A DNA stretch of 64,000 bases from Taibaiella sp. (GCA_019638495.1 JAHBTQ010000007.1:114757-178756); one strand, 5' to 3'. Numbered from the stretch's first letter, positions 7,850 to 18,497 are shown. Translations and numbers: made by a program. Notes: generated by a model not told the origin, from the sequence alone.

Positions 7850-10714
7850 ATGGCAACTAAGAAAACGAAGGACCAGGCGGCTAAGCCAGTGAACAAAGCA
7901 CGGGTTACGGTAGCCAAGGTGAGTAATGTGGAGGTCGGCACTATGGTAGTAGATGATTCCATATTCATAAAGGGTGCACGTATGCACAACCTGAAGAATG
8001 TGGATGTAGCTATACCAAGGAACAAACTGGTGGTGGTGACCGGAGTGAGTGGCAGTGGCAAGTCGTCGCTGACGATGGATACTTTGTTTGCAGAGGGGCA
8101 GCGACGCTATGCGGAAAGTCTGAGTGCCTATGCCCGTCAATTCCTGATGCGGATGGACAAGCCGGATGTGGACTACATACGCGGCATTTGTCCGGCAATT
8201 GCTATAGAGCAGAAGGTAACTACGCGCACGCCACGCAGCACGGTGGGTAGCATGACGGAGATATATGATTACCTGCGCTTGTTGTTTGCACGAGTAGGTA
8301 AGACCTACTCTCCTGTAAGTGGCCGGGAAGTGAAGAAGGATACGGTGACCGACGTGGTGGAATTTGTGAAGACGCTCACTGTAGGCGCAAAAGTGCAATT
8401 TATTGTGCCCATTGTGCTACGCTATAAACGGAGTCTTGAAGAAGAGTTGAACATTCTGATGCAAAAGGGCTTCAGCAGGGTATATGCACCCAAGGTGGAC
8501 GAAAAGCCTATCAGGATAGAAGACATTCTTGCCGGGAGTGTGACATTGCCAAAGTCGGCCAAAGTGAACCTGCTGGTAGATAGAATTGTAGTGAAGGACA
8601 ACTTCGATGAGGATGACCTGCACAGGCTGGCAGATAGTATTCAGACGGCGTTTTATGAAAGTGAGGGCGAGTGTCATGTAGAAGTGAATGGCAGCGAGCT
8701 GCATACATTCAATAACAGATTTGAAGCAGACGGAATCATCTTTGATGAGCCAACGCCGAACATGTTCTCCTTTAATAACCCCTATGGCGCATGCCCTAAG
8801 TGTGAAGGGTTCGGACAAGTATTAGGAATAGATGAGGGATTGGTGATACCTGACAGGACGCTGAGTGTATATGAGGGGGCCGTAGCTTGCTGGCGTGGTG
8901 AGAAAATGGGCGAATGGCAGCATGATTTCGTGCGAAAGGCAGCAAAGTATGACTTTCCGGTACACAAGCCGATAGCGGACCTCACAGATGCGGAATTTAA
9001 GTTGTTGTGGGAAGGTAACGCCACGGTAAGTGGTGTCGCTGATTTTTTCAGGATGGTAGAGCAAAACCTGTATAAGGTGCAGTATCGCGTGATGCAGGCT
9101 CGCTATCGTGGACGTACTACTTGTCCGGAATGTAACGGTTCGCGCCTGCGAAAAGAGGCGCTGTATGTGCAGGTAAGCGGTGTGAACATTGCATCGCTTA
9201 TGGTAAAGCCGGCAGATGAACTATTTGACTGGCTGCAACAGATCAAGCTATCAGAAAGTGAAGCGACGATTGCCAGGCGCATTTTGATTGAAGTGAATCA
9301 GCGCATGAAGACCCTGCTGGATGTAGGGCTTGGCTACCTTACGCTAAGCAGGCTTGCCAACACGCTCTCTGGTGGAGAAAGCCAGCGGATTCAGCTTACA
9401 AAGTTCCTGGGAAGTAACCTCACTGACTCGCTTTATATCCTTGATGAGCCGAGCATAGGGCTACATAGCAGGGACACAGAGCGGCTGATAGGTGTTCTGA
9501 AATCCCTGCGCGACCTGGGTAACACAGTAGTGGTAGTGGAGCACGATGATATGATGATGCGAGAGGCTGATTACATCATTGACATGGGACCACTTGCGAG
9601 TCACCTGGGTGGCGAGGTAGTAGCAACAGGAACTTTCGAAGAACTTATAAAAAATCCGGAAAGCCTTACAGGCAGGTATCTATCCGGTGAGCTACGCATA
9701 GAGGCTCCGGCCATAAGGCGCAAGCCAACCGGATGGCTGAAGCTGGAGGGCGCGCGCCAGCATAATCTGAAGAACGTAAACGCTAATATTCCGCTCGGTG
9801 TGCTGTGCGTGGTAACCGGCGTGAGCGGCAGCGGCAAGACAACACTGATTAAGCAGACCCTGTATCCTGCGCTGCTAAAGCACTTTGGTGAGGGCAGCGA
9901 CAGACCTGGCACATTCAAGTCGTTAACCGGCGACCTGGACAACATAGGCATGGTGGAGCAGGTAGACCAGAACCCCATCGGTAAATCGTCGCGCAGTAAC
10001 CCGGTCACATATATCAAAGCTTACGACGAAATTCGAAAGCTATACGCAAAACAACAGCTGGCCAAAATGAGGGGATTTGAGGAGAAGCATTTTTCCTTTA
10101 ATACGGATGGCGGGCGCTGCGACACATGCAAGGGTGAAGGGGAAGTGGTGGTAGAGATGCAGTTCCTCGCAGATGTGCACCTGCTGTGTGAATCGTGCAA
10201 GGGCAAACGATTTAAGGATGAAGTGCTGGAAGTGACGTATAAGGGCAAGAGTGTGTATGATGTGCTGGAGATGAGTGTGGACCAGGCGATAGAGTTCTTT
10301 GCTGCAGAGAAGAAATTGGCGCAGGCCTTGCAACCGCTGAGCGATGTGGGCCTGGGCTATGTGAAACTGGGACAGAGCAGCGACACATTAAGCGGGGGTG
10401 AAGCACAGCGTGTGAAGCTGGCATCGTTCCTGGGGCGCGGCCGGGTGCGGGAAAAGGTACTTTTCATCTTTGATGAGCCTACTACAGGCTTGCATATGCA
10501 TGACATCAAGAAGCTGCTGCAGTCGTTTGACGCATTGATAGAACAGGGGCATTCTATACTGGTGGTAGAGCACAATACTGATGTAATAAAATGCGCTGAC
10601 TATGTGATAGACCTGGGGCCCGAAGGTGGCGTAGCCGGCGGCAACCTTCTCTATGAAGGTGCGCCGGAAGGGTTAAAAAGCATAACGGAAAGCTATACAG
10701 GCCGTTATTTGTAG
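7850..10714 (+). CDS. uvrA: Excinuclease ABC subunit A
   Basis: A 954-residue protein of normal UvrA length, the DNA damage sensor of nucleotide excision repair acting with UvrB. It has two ABC modules: Walker A GVSGSGKSS near residue 65 with signature LSGGESQRIQL near 505, and a second Walker A GVSGSGKTT near 660 with LSGGEAQRVKL near 847. Zinc-binding motifs are present as CPKCEGFG (about 310), CPECNGSRL (about 425) and CDTCKGEGEV...CESCKGKRF (about 757-785). ARQFLMRMDKPDVDYIRG matches the conserved early region. Bacteroidota often encode two UvrA paralogues; the intact zinc module and length suggest the canonical one. Confidence 0.97.
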   Translation: MATKKTKDQAAKPVNKARVTVAKVSNVEVGTMVVDDSIFIKGARMHNLKNVDVAIPRNKLVVVTGVSGSGKSSLTMDTLFAEGQRRYAESLSAYARQFLMRMDKPDVDYIRGICPAIAIEQKVTTRTPRSTVGSMTEIYDYLRLLFARVGKTYSPVSGREVKKDTVTDVVEFVKTLTVGAKVQFIVPIVLRYKRSLEEELNILMQKGFSRVYAPKVDEKPIRIEDILAGSVTLPKSAKVNLLVDRIVVKDNFDEDDLHRLADSIQTAFYESEGECHVEVNGSELHTFNNRFEADGIIFDEPTPNMFSFNNPYGACPKCEGFGQVLGIDEGLVIPDRTLSVYEGAVACWRGEKMGEWQHDFVRKAAKYDFPVHKPIADLTDAEFKLLWEGNATVSGVADFFRMVEQNLYKVQYRVMQARYRGRTTCPECNGSRLRKEALYVQVSGVNIASLMVKPADELFDWLQQIKLSESEATIARRILIEVNQRMKTLLDVGLGYLTLSRLANTLSGGESQRIQLTKFLGSNLTDSLYILDEPSIGLHSRDTERLIGVLKSLRDLGNTVVVVEHDDMMMREADYIIDMGPLASHLGGEVVATGTFEELIKNPESLTGRYLSGELRIEAPAIRRKPTGWLKLEGARQHNLKNVNANIPLGVLCVVTGVSGSGKTTLIKQTLYPALLKHFGEGSDRPGTFKSLTGDLDNIGMVEQVDQNPIGKSSRSNPVTYIKAYDEIRKLYAKQQLAKMRGFEEKHFSFNTDGGRCDTCKGEGEVVVEMQFLADVHLLCESCKGKRFKDEVLEVTYKGKSVYDVLEMSVDQAIEFFAAEKKLAQALQPLSDVGLGYVKLGQSSDTLSGGEAQRVKLASFLGRGRVREKVLFIFDEPTTGLHMHDIKKLLQSFDALIEQGHSILVVEHNTDVIKCADYVIDLGPEGGVAGGNLLYEGAPEGLKSITESYTGRYL

Positions 10715-10739
10715 AAACTCCCCGTAATTTCTATATTGG
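10708..10739 (+). promoter_or_regulatory. Candidate promoter for the propeller sensor kinase
   Basis: TTTG (10708-10711, overlapping the end of uvrA) is followed after 20 nt by TATATTGG (10732-10739), one mismatch from TAnnTTTG. It lies 17 nt before the ATG at 10757 and supports that start over the upstream TTG/GTG. Confidence 0.45.
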
Positions 10740-10756
10740 TGACATATATTGTCCGG

Positions 10757-13732
10757 ATGCGGAGGCGTGTGTCACTATACATGTTGGTTATGTTACTGGT
10801 GCTGGTGGGTAATGCCTGCCGGGCGCAGTTGCAGCCGTGGCAACACTTCGATGGTAGTAGCATGTCAAACACTAACATCGTGGAGATGACGGTAGACAAG
10901 AACGGGCTACTGTATCTGGGAACGCATGGCGGTGTAGACATTTTTGACGGGCGCAAGTTCCATTTTGTTGAGATACCCAATGCCGTTTCACTAGGCATAA
11001 ATCCCTTTGTGAATGATCTGCGGTGGGGGAAGAATGGGTTGCTGTGGGTGAGTACGCGAACACACATTTATACTTATAACCCTGCCGATGGCAAAGTTCG
11101 ATTATTGTTTGGGAACGGGTCTCTTCCGTTAGTCGGCAGAATTGATGTGGACACAATAGGAAATAAGTTTTACTTTATTGATGAGGATTCCCTGGCTATT
11201 GCGCCTCTTTGTGACACTGCCATAAAGGTGCAGAAAAAGCTCCTGGCCGGTGCTGTGATCAAGTCCAGGCTGAGCGCCAAGGGTGAGCTTTTTCTTTTCT
11301 CGGATTACAACAAGGTGCTGAAACTCATAAACGGTAGGCTGAATAAGATTTACGAAGCACCGGGTCTCATCGATATGGACTATTCGCGTAGCACAGATCA
11401 GGTAGTGCTGCTGGGGGAAAAAGAACTTGTTGCGATAAACTGCGAGACGGGTGTTGCAGATACATTGCCGCAAAAATGTACCTGGCCATACCAGGTATCC
11501 AAGACGCGTTTTGCTACTTTACCGAGTGGCCGGCTACTCATTCAGCATGCATATGGAATGGATGTTTATGCAAGCTTGCGCGATACAGCGCCTATTCGTT
11601 TCCGTGCGGTAGAAGGAAACCCACATTCACTGAATTCAGATTTTGTGCTGCGCACCTTTGAAGACCCGAAGGGCAACATCTGGATATCAGAAGACGGAAT
11701 CAACTTCAGTGTACTGCCTCTCCGCCGAAGCGCAATGAATTACATCAGCGAAAAGATGACCGGTGCTACTCGTTTGTGGGCTTCTTATCATGATGCGAAG
11801 CGGCAACAGGTTTTCACTGGTTCCGAATTCGGGATTTGCCGTTTTAGATATAAGGGCGATACGCCAGGGTTCACGAAGGCGATCAAGCCTCGTGGAATGC
11901 GATTTTTTGAACCGCTTGCTTTCCGGAAATGGGGCGAAGATGAGGTGCTCGTTTTGACAAACGGGCAGGAACACTGGATACTGAATACAAAAAGCCTCTC
12001 GTTGAGGCCTTTTGACACACTGAACAGGCGTAAGGGAAAGCTAAACTACTATGGGGCGTTACCGGTTTCCGGTTCAAAACTTGTTTTCTTTGGGCAGGCA
12101 GGGTTGTGCATTTATGACCGGGCTACGCGCAAATTCACTGAGGCTGGCAAAACGGCCGAAGGCGAGGATATTATCAGAAAGTCAGGGGTGATGTCGGCTA
12201 TGGTGGATAGGGATGCGCTGATATGGGTAGCGGACGCTAATTCGTTACAAGTGTTGGATACGGGATTGAGACTGGTAAAGAAGTATACTGCGAAGAGCGA
12301 TAAGAATCCTGACGGGCTCTCCAATACGGTGATCATGGATATGAAGCAAACGCAGTCAGGCCACATTTACCTGGCAACCATGGGAGGGGGTGTATTGCGT
12401 TTGGGGGCTGACGACCATTTCAGGCCCGTGCCACTGGTCGGGGATATTACGAGTGTCTTTTGCCTCGCCGAAACCAGCCCCGGCGAATTGCTTATTACAT
12501 CCGGCAAAGGAATGATCTGCTATGACGAGAAGACCGGCAGATCGTGTGTTTTGAGTGAGCAGTATGGAATGCCTGTTTCCGATTTCAACCAATTGGCACT
12601 CTCCTGGGACGATAGCATGCTGGTAGCGGCCGGTACGAAGGGTTATGTGGTTGTGCCCAAGAGTGGTCTGAAGCCGCTTTTTGCCGATACGGCCCACGTT
12701 GCGCTGATGCAAGGTGCTGTGGTTTTGCGAGAGCTGGTATTGCCCAAAGGCAATGAAAATGTTGACCTGGAAGTGGCCATACCGGGCTACCTTGCCGGCG
12801 CAAACTGGAAGTTGCGCTACCAGCTGGAGGGTATAGATAACAAATGGCGCGAGCTTGCCAGCGGAGAGTGGGAAATAAGGTATAACTCTATTAAGCCGGG
12901 GCGCTACACCCTACGAGTAGAAGCCTATGATGCCAATAATGTTATTTACGCTTTCCCTGCTTCATTAGAGATAGTAGCGCTGCCTTATTTTTGGCAGACC
13001 GCATGGTTCCAATTACTCATTGCGGGTGTTTTCCTGGCAGTTTTGATTGCGGTGGTGCGCTTCTTGTCCCAGATGCAACTAAGGTGGAAGCTGAAGAAAC
13101 TTGAGGATGAACAAAAGATAGCACGGGAGCGGGTGCGTATTTCGCGGGAGCTACATGACAATGTTGGCAGCCAACTCACCTACCTGATCAGCGGACTGGA
13201 ATCATCGAACCTGTTGCTAAAAAAGAAGGATAATGAAAGACTGGAGCAGAAGCTGGATAAGATGCGCAGCTCTGCCCGGGAGAGCATGCAGCAACTCAGA
13301 GATTCGATATGGGCACTGAACAATGAATCCGTACAGACTTCCGTGCTGTTCTCTCGTTTCAGGCAGTGGATGGAGCAGATGATGGAAGCCGCACCGGATA
13401 TGCACTATCGTATATCGGGGAATATTACCGATGATATCACGCTTGACCCACTCCGAAGTTTGAACTTGTTCCGGGTGATGCAGGAAGCAATTCACAACGT
13501 ATTGAAGCACTCCGGAGCAAATAATGTAACAGTGGTCTATGACTGCCGGGGCGGATCGGTAACCGTGACGATAGAAGATGACGGCAAGGGTTTCGCGAAG
13601 GGTGAAAAAGTAGGAAACGGGCAAAAGACAATGGCAGCGCGGGCGACAGAAGCGGGCGGGCACCTTGAAGTGAATTCGGCTCCGGGAAAGGGTACCAGGG
13701 TTACAGTTTCAATAGGCGCAGCTACCTACTAG
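10757..13732 (+). CDS. Two-component sensor histidine kinase with periplasmic propeller and Y_Y_Y domain
   Basis: About 991 residues from the ATG at 10757. A signal peptide or N-terminal anchor (VSLYMLVMLLVLVGNACRAQ) is followed by a large periplasmic region with two-component-regulator propeller repeats (NTNIVEMTVDKNGLLYLGTHGGVDIFDG, GNIWISEDGINF). A Y_Y_Y-type domain follows (around 670-735, WKLRYQLEGIDNKWREL), then one transmembrane helix (about 748-770) and a HisKA_3 dimerisation domain with RISRELHDNVGSQL, where H is the phospho-acceptor. A HATPase_c domain ends the chain (DDGKGF, around 945). It has no receiver domain of its own, so it should signal to the LuxR-type regulator 109 bp downstream. 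The periplasmic ligand is unknown. Confidence 0.9.
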   Translation: MRRRVSLYMLVMLLVLVGNACRAQLQPWQHFDGSSMSNTNIVEMTVDKNGLLYLGTHGGVDIFDGRKFHFVEIPNAVSLGINPFVNDLRWGKNGLLWVSTRTHIYTYNPADGKVRLLFGNGSLPLVGRIDVDTIGNKFYFIDEDSLAIAPLCDTAIKVQKKLLAGAVIKSRLSAKGELFLFSDYNKVLKLINGRLNKIYEAPGLIDMDYSRSTDQVVLLGEKELVAINCETGVADTLPQKCTWPYQVSKTRFATLPSGRLLIQHAYGMDVYASLRDTAPIRFRAVEGNPHSLNSDFVLRTFEDPKGNIWISEDGINFSVLPLRRSAMNYISEKMTGATRLWASYHDAKRQQVFTGSEFGICRFRYKGDTPGFTKAIKPRGMRFFEPLAFRKWGEDEVLVLTNGQEHWILNTKSLSLRPFDTLNRRKGKLNYYGALPVSGSKLVFFGQAGLCIYDRATRKFTEAGKTAEGEDIIRKSGVMSAMVDRDALIWVADANSLQVLDTGLRLVKKYTAKSDKNPDGLSNTVIMDMKQTQSGHIYLATMGGGVLRLGADDHFRPVPLVGDITSVFCLAETSPGELLITSGKGMICYDEKTGRSCVLSEQYGMPVSDFNQLALSWDDSMLVAAGTKGYVVVPKSGLKPLFADTAHVALMQGAVVLRELVLPKGNENVDLEVAIPGYLAGANWKLRYQLEGIDNKWRELASGEWEIRYNSIKPGRYTLRVEAYDANNVIYAFPASLEIVALPYFWQTAWFQLLIAGVFLAVLIAVVRFLSQMQLRWKLKKLEDEQKIARERVRISRELHDNVGSQLTYLISGLESSNLLLKKKDNERLEQKLDKMRSSARESMQQLRDSIWALNNESVQTSVLFSRFRQWMEQMMEAAPDMHYRISGNITDDITLDPLRSLNLFRVMQEAIHNVLKHSGANNVTVVYDCRGGSVTVTIEDDGKGFAKGEKVGNGQKTMAARATEAGGHLEVNSAPGKGTRVTVSIGAATY

Positions 13733-13841
13733 CGAGGCGGAGTGAAAAAATACGCCAAAAGGCGCATTGCCGCCTAAGATGGGGTTTTGTAACATTGCGG
13801 CAAAGATAGAATTTGTGTAAACACTACTCAATCCGGGTAAT

Positions 13842-14489
13842 ATGAAATACACTGTAGGTATAGTAGACGACAATGAAAAGATAGCGCAGCAGATCGCCGA
13901 AAAGTTATTGCTGACAGATGAGGTTGAGATTCTGTTCATTGCTGATCGTGGGAAAGAGGCGCTGGACTGGCTCAATGGTCACCGGCAGCATCCCCAGATA
14001 ATACTGATGGATATTGAGATGCCGGGAATGAATGGGATAGAAACTACATTCAAACTAAGGGATGCATACGCGCACATCAAGGTGATTATGCTCACTGTTT
14101 TTGACAATGAAGAGAACATCTTTAATGCAGTAAAGGCCGGAGCAACCGGATACCTGCTGAAAGACGAAGGGTTGCCACGCATGATGGAAGCCTTTGCCGA
14201 TGTTATGGAAGGCGGAGTGCCCATGTCGCCACCGGTGGCTCGCAAGGCGATGGAGATGATGGTATCAGGTTACAAGCCAGGGCGCCAGCTAATGTATACC
14301 GAGGAGCAGGACGAGCTGACAAAACGAGAATTGGAAATACTGGAAAAGATGGCTGAGGGGCAGAACGTCCCGGACATTGCCGCTGCCCTCTTTATTAGTC
14401 CTTACACAGTAAAAAAGCATATAGAGAATATTTATTCTAAGCTGCACATCAAATCTCGGGTGGAGCTGCTACTGTGGTACCAGGGTTAG
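13842..14489 (+). CDS. LuxR/NarL-family response regulator
   Basis: A 215-residue protein with an N-terminal receiver (VGIVDDNEKIAQQ with the acidic pair; phospho-acceptor Asp in ILMDIEMPGMNG, around residue 56; conserved Lys in TGYLLKDEG, around 107). A C-terminal LuxR HTH follows (LTKRELEILEKMAEGQNVPDIAAALFISPYTVKKHIENIYSKL, about 157-205). It is the natural partner of the HisKA_3 kinase just upstream. A short gap of 109 bp holds a TTTG at 13786-13789 and a near-match TAGAATTTG at 13807-13815, so it may have its own weak promoter. Targets are not evident; the next gene downstream encodes a big secreted protein. Confidence 0.9.
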   Translation: MKYTVGIVDDNEKIAQQIAEKLLLTDEVEILFIADRGKEALDWLNGHRQHPQIILMDIEMPGMNGIETTFKLRDAYAHIKVIMLTVFDNEENIFNAVKAGATGYLLKDEGLPRMMEAFADVMEGGVPMSPPVARKAMEMMVSGYKPGRQLMYTEEQDELTKRELEILEKMAEGQNVPDIAAALFISPYTVKKHIENIYSKLHIKSRVELLLWYQG

Positions 14490-14707
14490 CAGGATGGTAA
14501 TTTTCCCGTTGGATAAATATCACGGATTAAGTGTGTCCTTACGGATGGCTCCCGGGATGCTTACAGGATGTTACAGAGGGCGATAAGCACGCTGTGAATT
14601 CCGTTGCGGTTGTGGCCTGTATCTTACATGTTTGATACCGGGTTCCTAATGCCAATTATATTTCTTATTTTGCAGTCTGTATATTTTAACTGAAAAAATA
14701 CTTTGAT

Positions 14708-17700
14708 ATGTATTTGAATGGTACAAAATGTGCCTCATTGGTATTGGGCTGCCTGCTAACCCTGTCAGCAACTGCAAAGAACACGGTTCCCCGTGTGGGT
14801 GAGGGCGCTCCCAAGCCACTAACTTTTATAGAAAATAAGGGCCAGGTATCCGGTGCGGTGCGTTATACCTTGTCTACACCCGGTATGAATCTGTACCTGG
14901 GTGATGCAAAACTTCACTACCAGTTCCGGAAGCTTGAAGATGCGCAAGGTGACAAACCTAAGATGCATGTGTACCGTATGGATGTGGAACTTATAGGTGC
15001 GAATAAGCATGCACAGGTTGTAGCTTCAGAAGGTCAGGCATATTACGAGAATTACCTGACTGTACCCGCTCACCCCGAAGGTCTCACAGCACATTCGTAC
15101 AACAGAATTACGTACAAAGAAGTTTATCCGGGCATTGACTGGGTTCTCTACGTGAAAGGAGACAAGGTAGAGTATGACTTTGTGGTAGCAGAAGGTGCAG
15201 ATGCAAGTGTTATAAAACTAAAATATAACGGGGCAACTTCTTTGAAGGCAGGCCAGGATGGCGGCATAGTGGCTGTGACCCCTATGGGAACGGTTAAGGA
15301 AAAGAAACCGTTTGCTTATGAGACGCTGACCGGTAGGGAAGTGGCGGCCAACTTCAAGGTAAAAGGTAATGTAGTGAGTTTTGAAGCTGCCAAACATCAA
15401 GGTGCGCTGACAATCGATCCATATATTCTTTGGAGCACTTACTTTGGCGGGGCTAATGAAGACGTAGCAACATGTGTAGCTACCAGTACTACCGCGAACG
15501 TTTACGTTGCCGGGTATACCGCAAGTTCGGGCCTGGCTACGGTGGGTGTCTTTGGCCCGGCTTATTTTGCATCGTTCGATGCATTTGTTACAAGGTATAA
15601 TGCGGCGGGTGCGCGCCAATATACCACCTATTTTGGCAGGAACGGTACGGACCGAGCAACGTGCATAACTACGGACCCAGGGAATACCGGTGTTTACGTG
15701 GGCGCTATCACCAATTCTACAACGCCTCCATCATTAGCGTCAGGAGGTGCGTTTCATACTAATAATAATGGGTTGTACGATGGGTATCTCATAAAGTTGG
15801 ACGGTACCGGAAACAGAATCTGGGCAACCTACTATGGCGGTACGGGCAACGACTACATTCAGGGTGTGACCTGTGACGCATCAAACAACGTTTATATTAC
15901 CGGTCGCACTGAGAGTGCAGCGAGCATTGCTACGGCAGGCGCGTATCAAACTGTGCGCAGTGGTTCGGCCGACGCATTTGTAGCAAAGTTCTCCAGCGCA
16001 GGTGCCATCAACTATTCTACTTATTACGGAGGGTCCGGTGTTGATGAGGCGTTTGGAATAGCCGTAGACGGTTCAGGCAATGCTTACATTACCGGTCAAA
16101 CAAATAGTATAGTAGGAATTGCTACTGCAGGTGCTCACCAGACTGCGCTTGACGGTAGCAACGACGCTTTTGTGGGTGTGCTTTCTGCTGCAGGCAATGC
16201 CCGCATCTGGGGCACGTATTTTGGAGGTGCGGGAACAGAACAGGCTAATGACATCGTCTTTAATAGCACTACGGGAACCGTGGCCCTGGTAGGAAATACG
16301 ACCAGCACATCGGGCATAGCATCCGTTAATGCACACCAGGCCTCATATGGCGGCGGCTCGCAAGATGCGTTTGTAGCAAACTTCACTACTGCCGGTTCGC
16401 TGGCATGGAGCAGCTACTATGGCGGCTCTGATATCGAGTTTGGCGAGAGCATTGCCGTAGACCAGACCGGAAATGTGGTATTTACCGGTGCTTCATTCAG
16501 TACCAACAATATTGCAACTGCCGGCAGCCTTCATCCGTCGCTGCTCGGTAACTACGATGCATTCGTAACGAAGTTTACCACCCTTGGTCAGCGTATATGG
16601 GGTACGTATATTGGCGGTGCGCTGTATGATTATGCCTATGGCGTAACATGCGATAATAGCGGAAGTGGCCAGATCATACTTGCGGGACACACGTCCAGCA
16701 CGGCAGGAATAGCTGTTGGCGCCGCAGCGCAAGGCACTTATGGCGGTGGCACATACGATGGATTTATCACAAAATTTGCGCCTGATACTTTTGCGCTTAT
16801 CAATCAGCCATTTGTTGACACACTGATCTGTGCGGGTGGTACGCTGAGTGTGCAGTATACAACCAGCTCGCTTTTCAGGCCAGGTAACACATTTACCGTT
16901 CAACTGTCGAATGCTCTGGGTAGCTTTGCGAGCCCTGTGAACATAGGTGCTGCGGCACTCGTAGGCTCAGGCACAATAAATTGCACTATACCGGGCGGCA
17001 CACCTGTCGGAGCCGGATATCGCATAAGGCTTGTAGCTTCAAACCCATCTTTTACATCGCCCGACCAGTTCCTGAATATCCAGGTTGTGTCTGCGTTGCC
17101 TGCACCTACAGTAACGTCAAATTCACCGGTATGTGTTGGCAATACCATCAACCTGTTTGCATCGGCTGCGTGGGCTGTGGGTTCGTACTCATGGAACGGT
17201 CCTGCAACGTATACATCTGCACTTCAAAACCCATCGATACCGGGCGCTGTGCTTGGCAACGACGGTGTTTATACAGTAACCATGACGCATAACGGTTGCC
17301 AACCTGTAGTAGCGACAACAGACCTGTGGGTAAATGATGTGATACCTTCTGCACCGACAGCAACGTCGAGTACGCTAAACTGTAACGGTGGGTCTCTAAG
17401 CCTTTTTGCAAGTACTGTAACAGGAGCTACGTATGACTGGAACGGTCCGGCGGGCTATATGGCAATAGTTCAGAACCCATCTCTGACACCGATATCATCG
17501 GCAAATGCAGGTATATATTCCGTAACAGCGACGGTAGATGGATGTACCTCGACAGAAGCGACAGTGAACGTGACCGTAACGCCTAACACGGCGGCTTCCG
17601 TTGCCATTTCGGTAACGCCTAACGATACCGTTTGCGGCGGCACGTCAGTAACATTCTCTGCTACACCAATGGGAGGTGGTATTTCGCCAACATTCCAGTG

Positions 17701-18415
17701 GATGAACGGCACCACACCGGTTACCGGTGCAATTACCGGCAGTTGGTCTACATCTACGCTTACTGATGGAGCCTCCATCACCGTGAGAATGACGAGCAAT
17801 GCCGTATGCCCTGCGCCTGCAACTGCAGTGAGCAACCTGATAAAGATGAACGTTATCACCAATGAGCCAATGGCATACATCTTTGCTGTCCCGGGCACGT
17901 CAGTGAACCCCGGCGACAGTGTTTTGTTCACGTCCACGGTTTACAACCTGGGTGTAGGTGGTACTTACCAATGGCAGCTTAACGGAGCGGACATTCCGGG
18001 AGCTACAAACCCAACGTACACGAAGTATAGCATCAGCACATTTGATACGATATCGCTCATTGCTACGTCTACCATGGATTGCGCGACTTCTAATTTCGCT
18101 ATTAGCAACATGCTGGTTGTTCACCCGAACACGGCTGTGGGTAATATCTCATCTGCATTTGCAAATGTGGAGTTGCTTCCAAATCCTAACTCCGGCTCGT
18201 TTGTGCTGAAGGTGAGTGTATCAAACAACGATGCAAACGAAATAGGTATTACCGTGATGAATACGCTTGGACAAGTTGTTTACACCGGCAGTGCTGAGGT
18301 TCGTAACGGAACTGTTGATCAACCGGTGAAAATTGAGAACCTTGCGCCGGGCGCTTACCTGCTTCGCGTGAATGCTGAAGGTGATGCGAGGACGATCAGG
18401 TTTATAGTGAAATAG
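14708..18415 (+). CDS. Secreted SBBP-repeat protein with T9SS type A sorting domain
   Basis: A 1235-residue protein. After a short signal peptide (to about ATAK, residue 24) comes an N-terminal module starting FIENKGQVSGAVRY (about 37-240), often found before SBBP repeats. Repeated beta-propeller units follow (about 245-690) with the recurrent WxTYYGGxxxD and GNxYITGxT motifs, then several Ig/PKD-like domains with cysteines (PVCVGNTINLFASA, SAPTATSSTLNCNGG, about 790-1120). The C-terminus (LLPNPNSGSFVLKV... GAYLLRVNAEGDARTIRFIVK) is a type A T9SS sorting domain, so the protein is expected at or beyond the outer membrane. The binding target is unknown. A strong terminator follows at 18434. Confidence 0.88.
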   Translation: MYLNGTKCASLVLGCLLTLSATAKNTVPRVGEGAPKPLTFIENKGQVSGAVRYTLSTPGMNLYLGDAKLHYQFRKLEDAQGDKPKMHVYRMDVELIGANKHAQVVASEGQAYYENYLTVPAHPEGLTAHSYNRITYKEVYPGIDWVLYVKGDKVEYDFVVAEGADASVIKLKYNGATSLKAGQDGGIVAVTPMGTVKEKKPFAYETLTGREVAANFKVKGNVVSFEAAKHQGALTIDPYILWSTYFGGANEDVATCVATSTTANVYVAGYTASSGLATVGVFGPAYFASFDAFVTRYNAAGARQYTTYFGRNGTDRATCITTDPGNTGVYVGAITNSTTPPSLASGGAFHTNNNGLYDGYLIKLDGTGNRIWATYYGGTGNDYIQGVTCDASNNVYITGRTESAASIATAGAYQTVRSGSADAFVAKFSSAGAINYSTYYGGSGVDEAFGIAVDGSGNAYITGQTNSIVGIATAGAHQTALDGSNDAFVGVLSAAGNARIWGTYFGGAGTEQANDIVFNSTTGTVALVGNTTSTSGIASVNAHQASYGGGSQDAFVANFTTAGSLAWSSYYGGSDIEFGESIAVDQTGNVVFTGASFSTNNIATAGSLHPSLLGNYDAFVTKFTTLGQRIWGTYIGGALYDYAYGVTCDNSGSGQIILAGHTSSTAGIAVGAAAQGTYGGGTYDGFITKFAPDTFALINQPFVDTLICAGGTLSVQYTTSSLFRPGNTFTVQLSNALGSFASPVNIGAAALVGSGTINCTIPGGTPVGAGYRIRLVASNPSFTSPDQFLNIQVVSALPAPTVTSNSPVCVGNTINLFASAAWAVGSYSWNGPATYTSALQNPSIPGAVLGNDGVYTVTMTHNGCQPVVATTDLWVNDVIPSAPTATSSTLNCNGGSLSLFASTVTGATYDWNGPAGYMAIVQNPSLTPISSANAGIYSVTATVDGCTSTEATVNVTVTPNTAASVAISVTPNDTVCGGTSVTFSATPMGGGISPTFQWMNGTTPVTGAITGSWSTSTLTDGASITVRMTSNAVCPAPATAVSNLIKMNVITNEPMAYIFAVPGTSVNPGDSVLFTSTVYNLGVGGTYQWQLNGADIPGATNPTYTKYSISTFDTISLIATSTMDCATSNFAISNMLVVHPNTAVGNISSAFANVELLPNPNSGSFVLKVSVSNNDANEIGITVMNTLGQVVYTGSAEVRNGTVDQPVKIENLAPGAYLLRVNAEGDARTIRFIVK

Positions 18416-18433
18416 CGTATAAAGAAAAAAGCG

Positions 18434-18468
18434 CAGGGCCAACTGAAAAGTTGGCCCTGTTTGTTTTA
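18434..18468 (+). terminator. Rho-independent terminator after the SBBP protein gene
   Basis: An 11-bp perfect stem (CAGGGCCAACT / AGTTGGCCCTG) with a GAAA tetraloop is followed by TTTGTTTT. Confidence 0.85.
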
Positions 18469-18472
18469 AAGA

Positions 18473-18497
18473 CTAAGGCCCCATTAAGGGGCCTTAG
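18473..18497 (-). terminator. Second hairpin, possible terminator for the minus-strand gene
   Basis: A 10-bp perfect stem (CTAAGGCCCC / GGGGCCTTAG, 5-nt loop) sits 13 nt after the previous hairpin. Read on the minus strand it follows the 127-residue gene and is followed by TCTTTAAAAC, a poor T tract, so the terminator role is moderate. Confidence 0.5.

Noticed and set aside
10741..10760. GTGACATATATTGTC as a further CRP-like box before the propeller kinase
   Set aside because: The half-sites are 6 nt apart instead of 4, there is no partner 22 bp away and it overlaps the leader rather than lying upstream.
13741..13790. Small CGCC/GGCG hairpin between the kinase and the LuxR regulator as a terminator
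   Set aside because: The stem is only 4 bp and no T tract follows; the two genes are more likely co-transcribed, at least partly.
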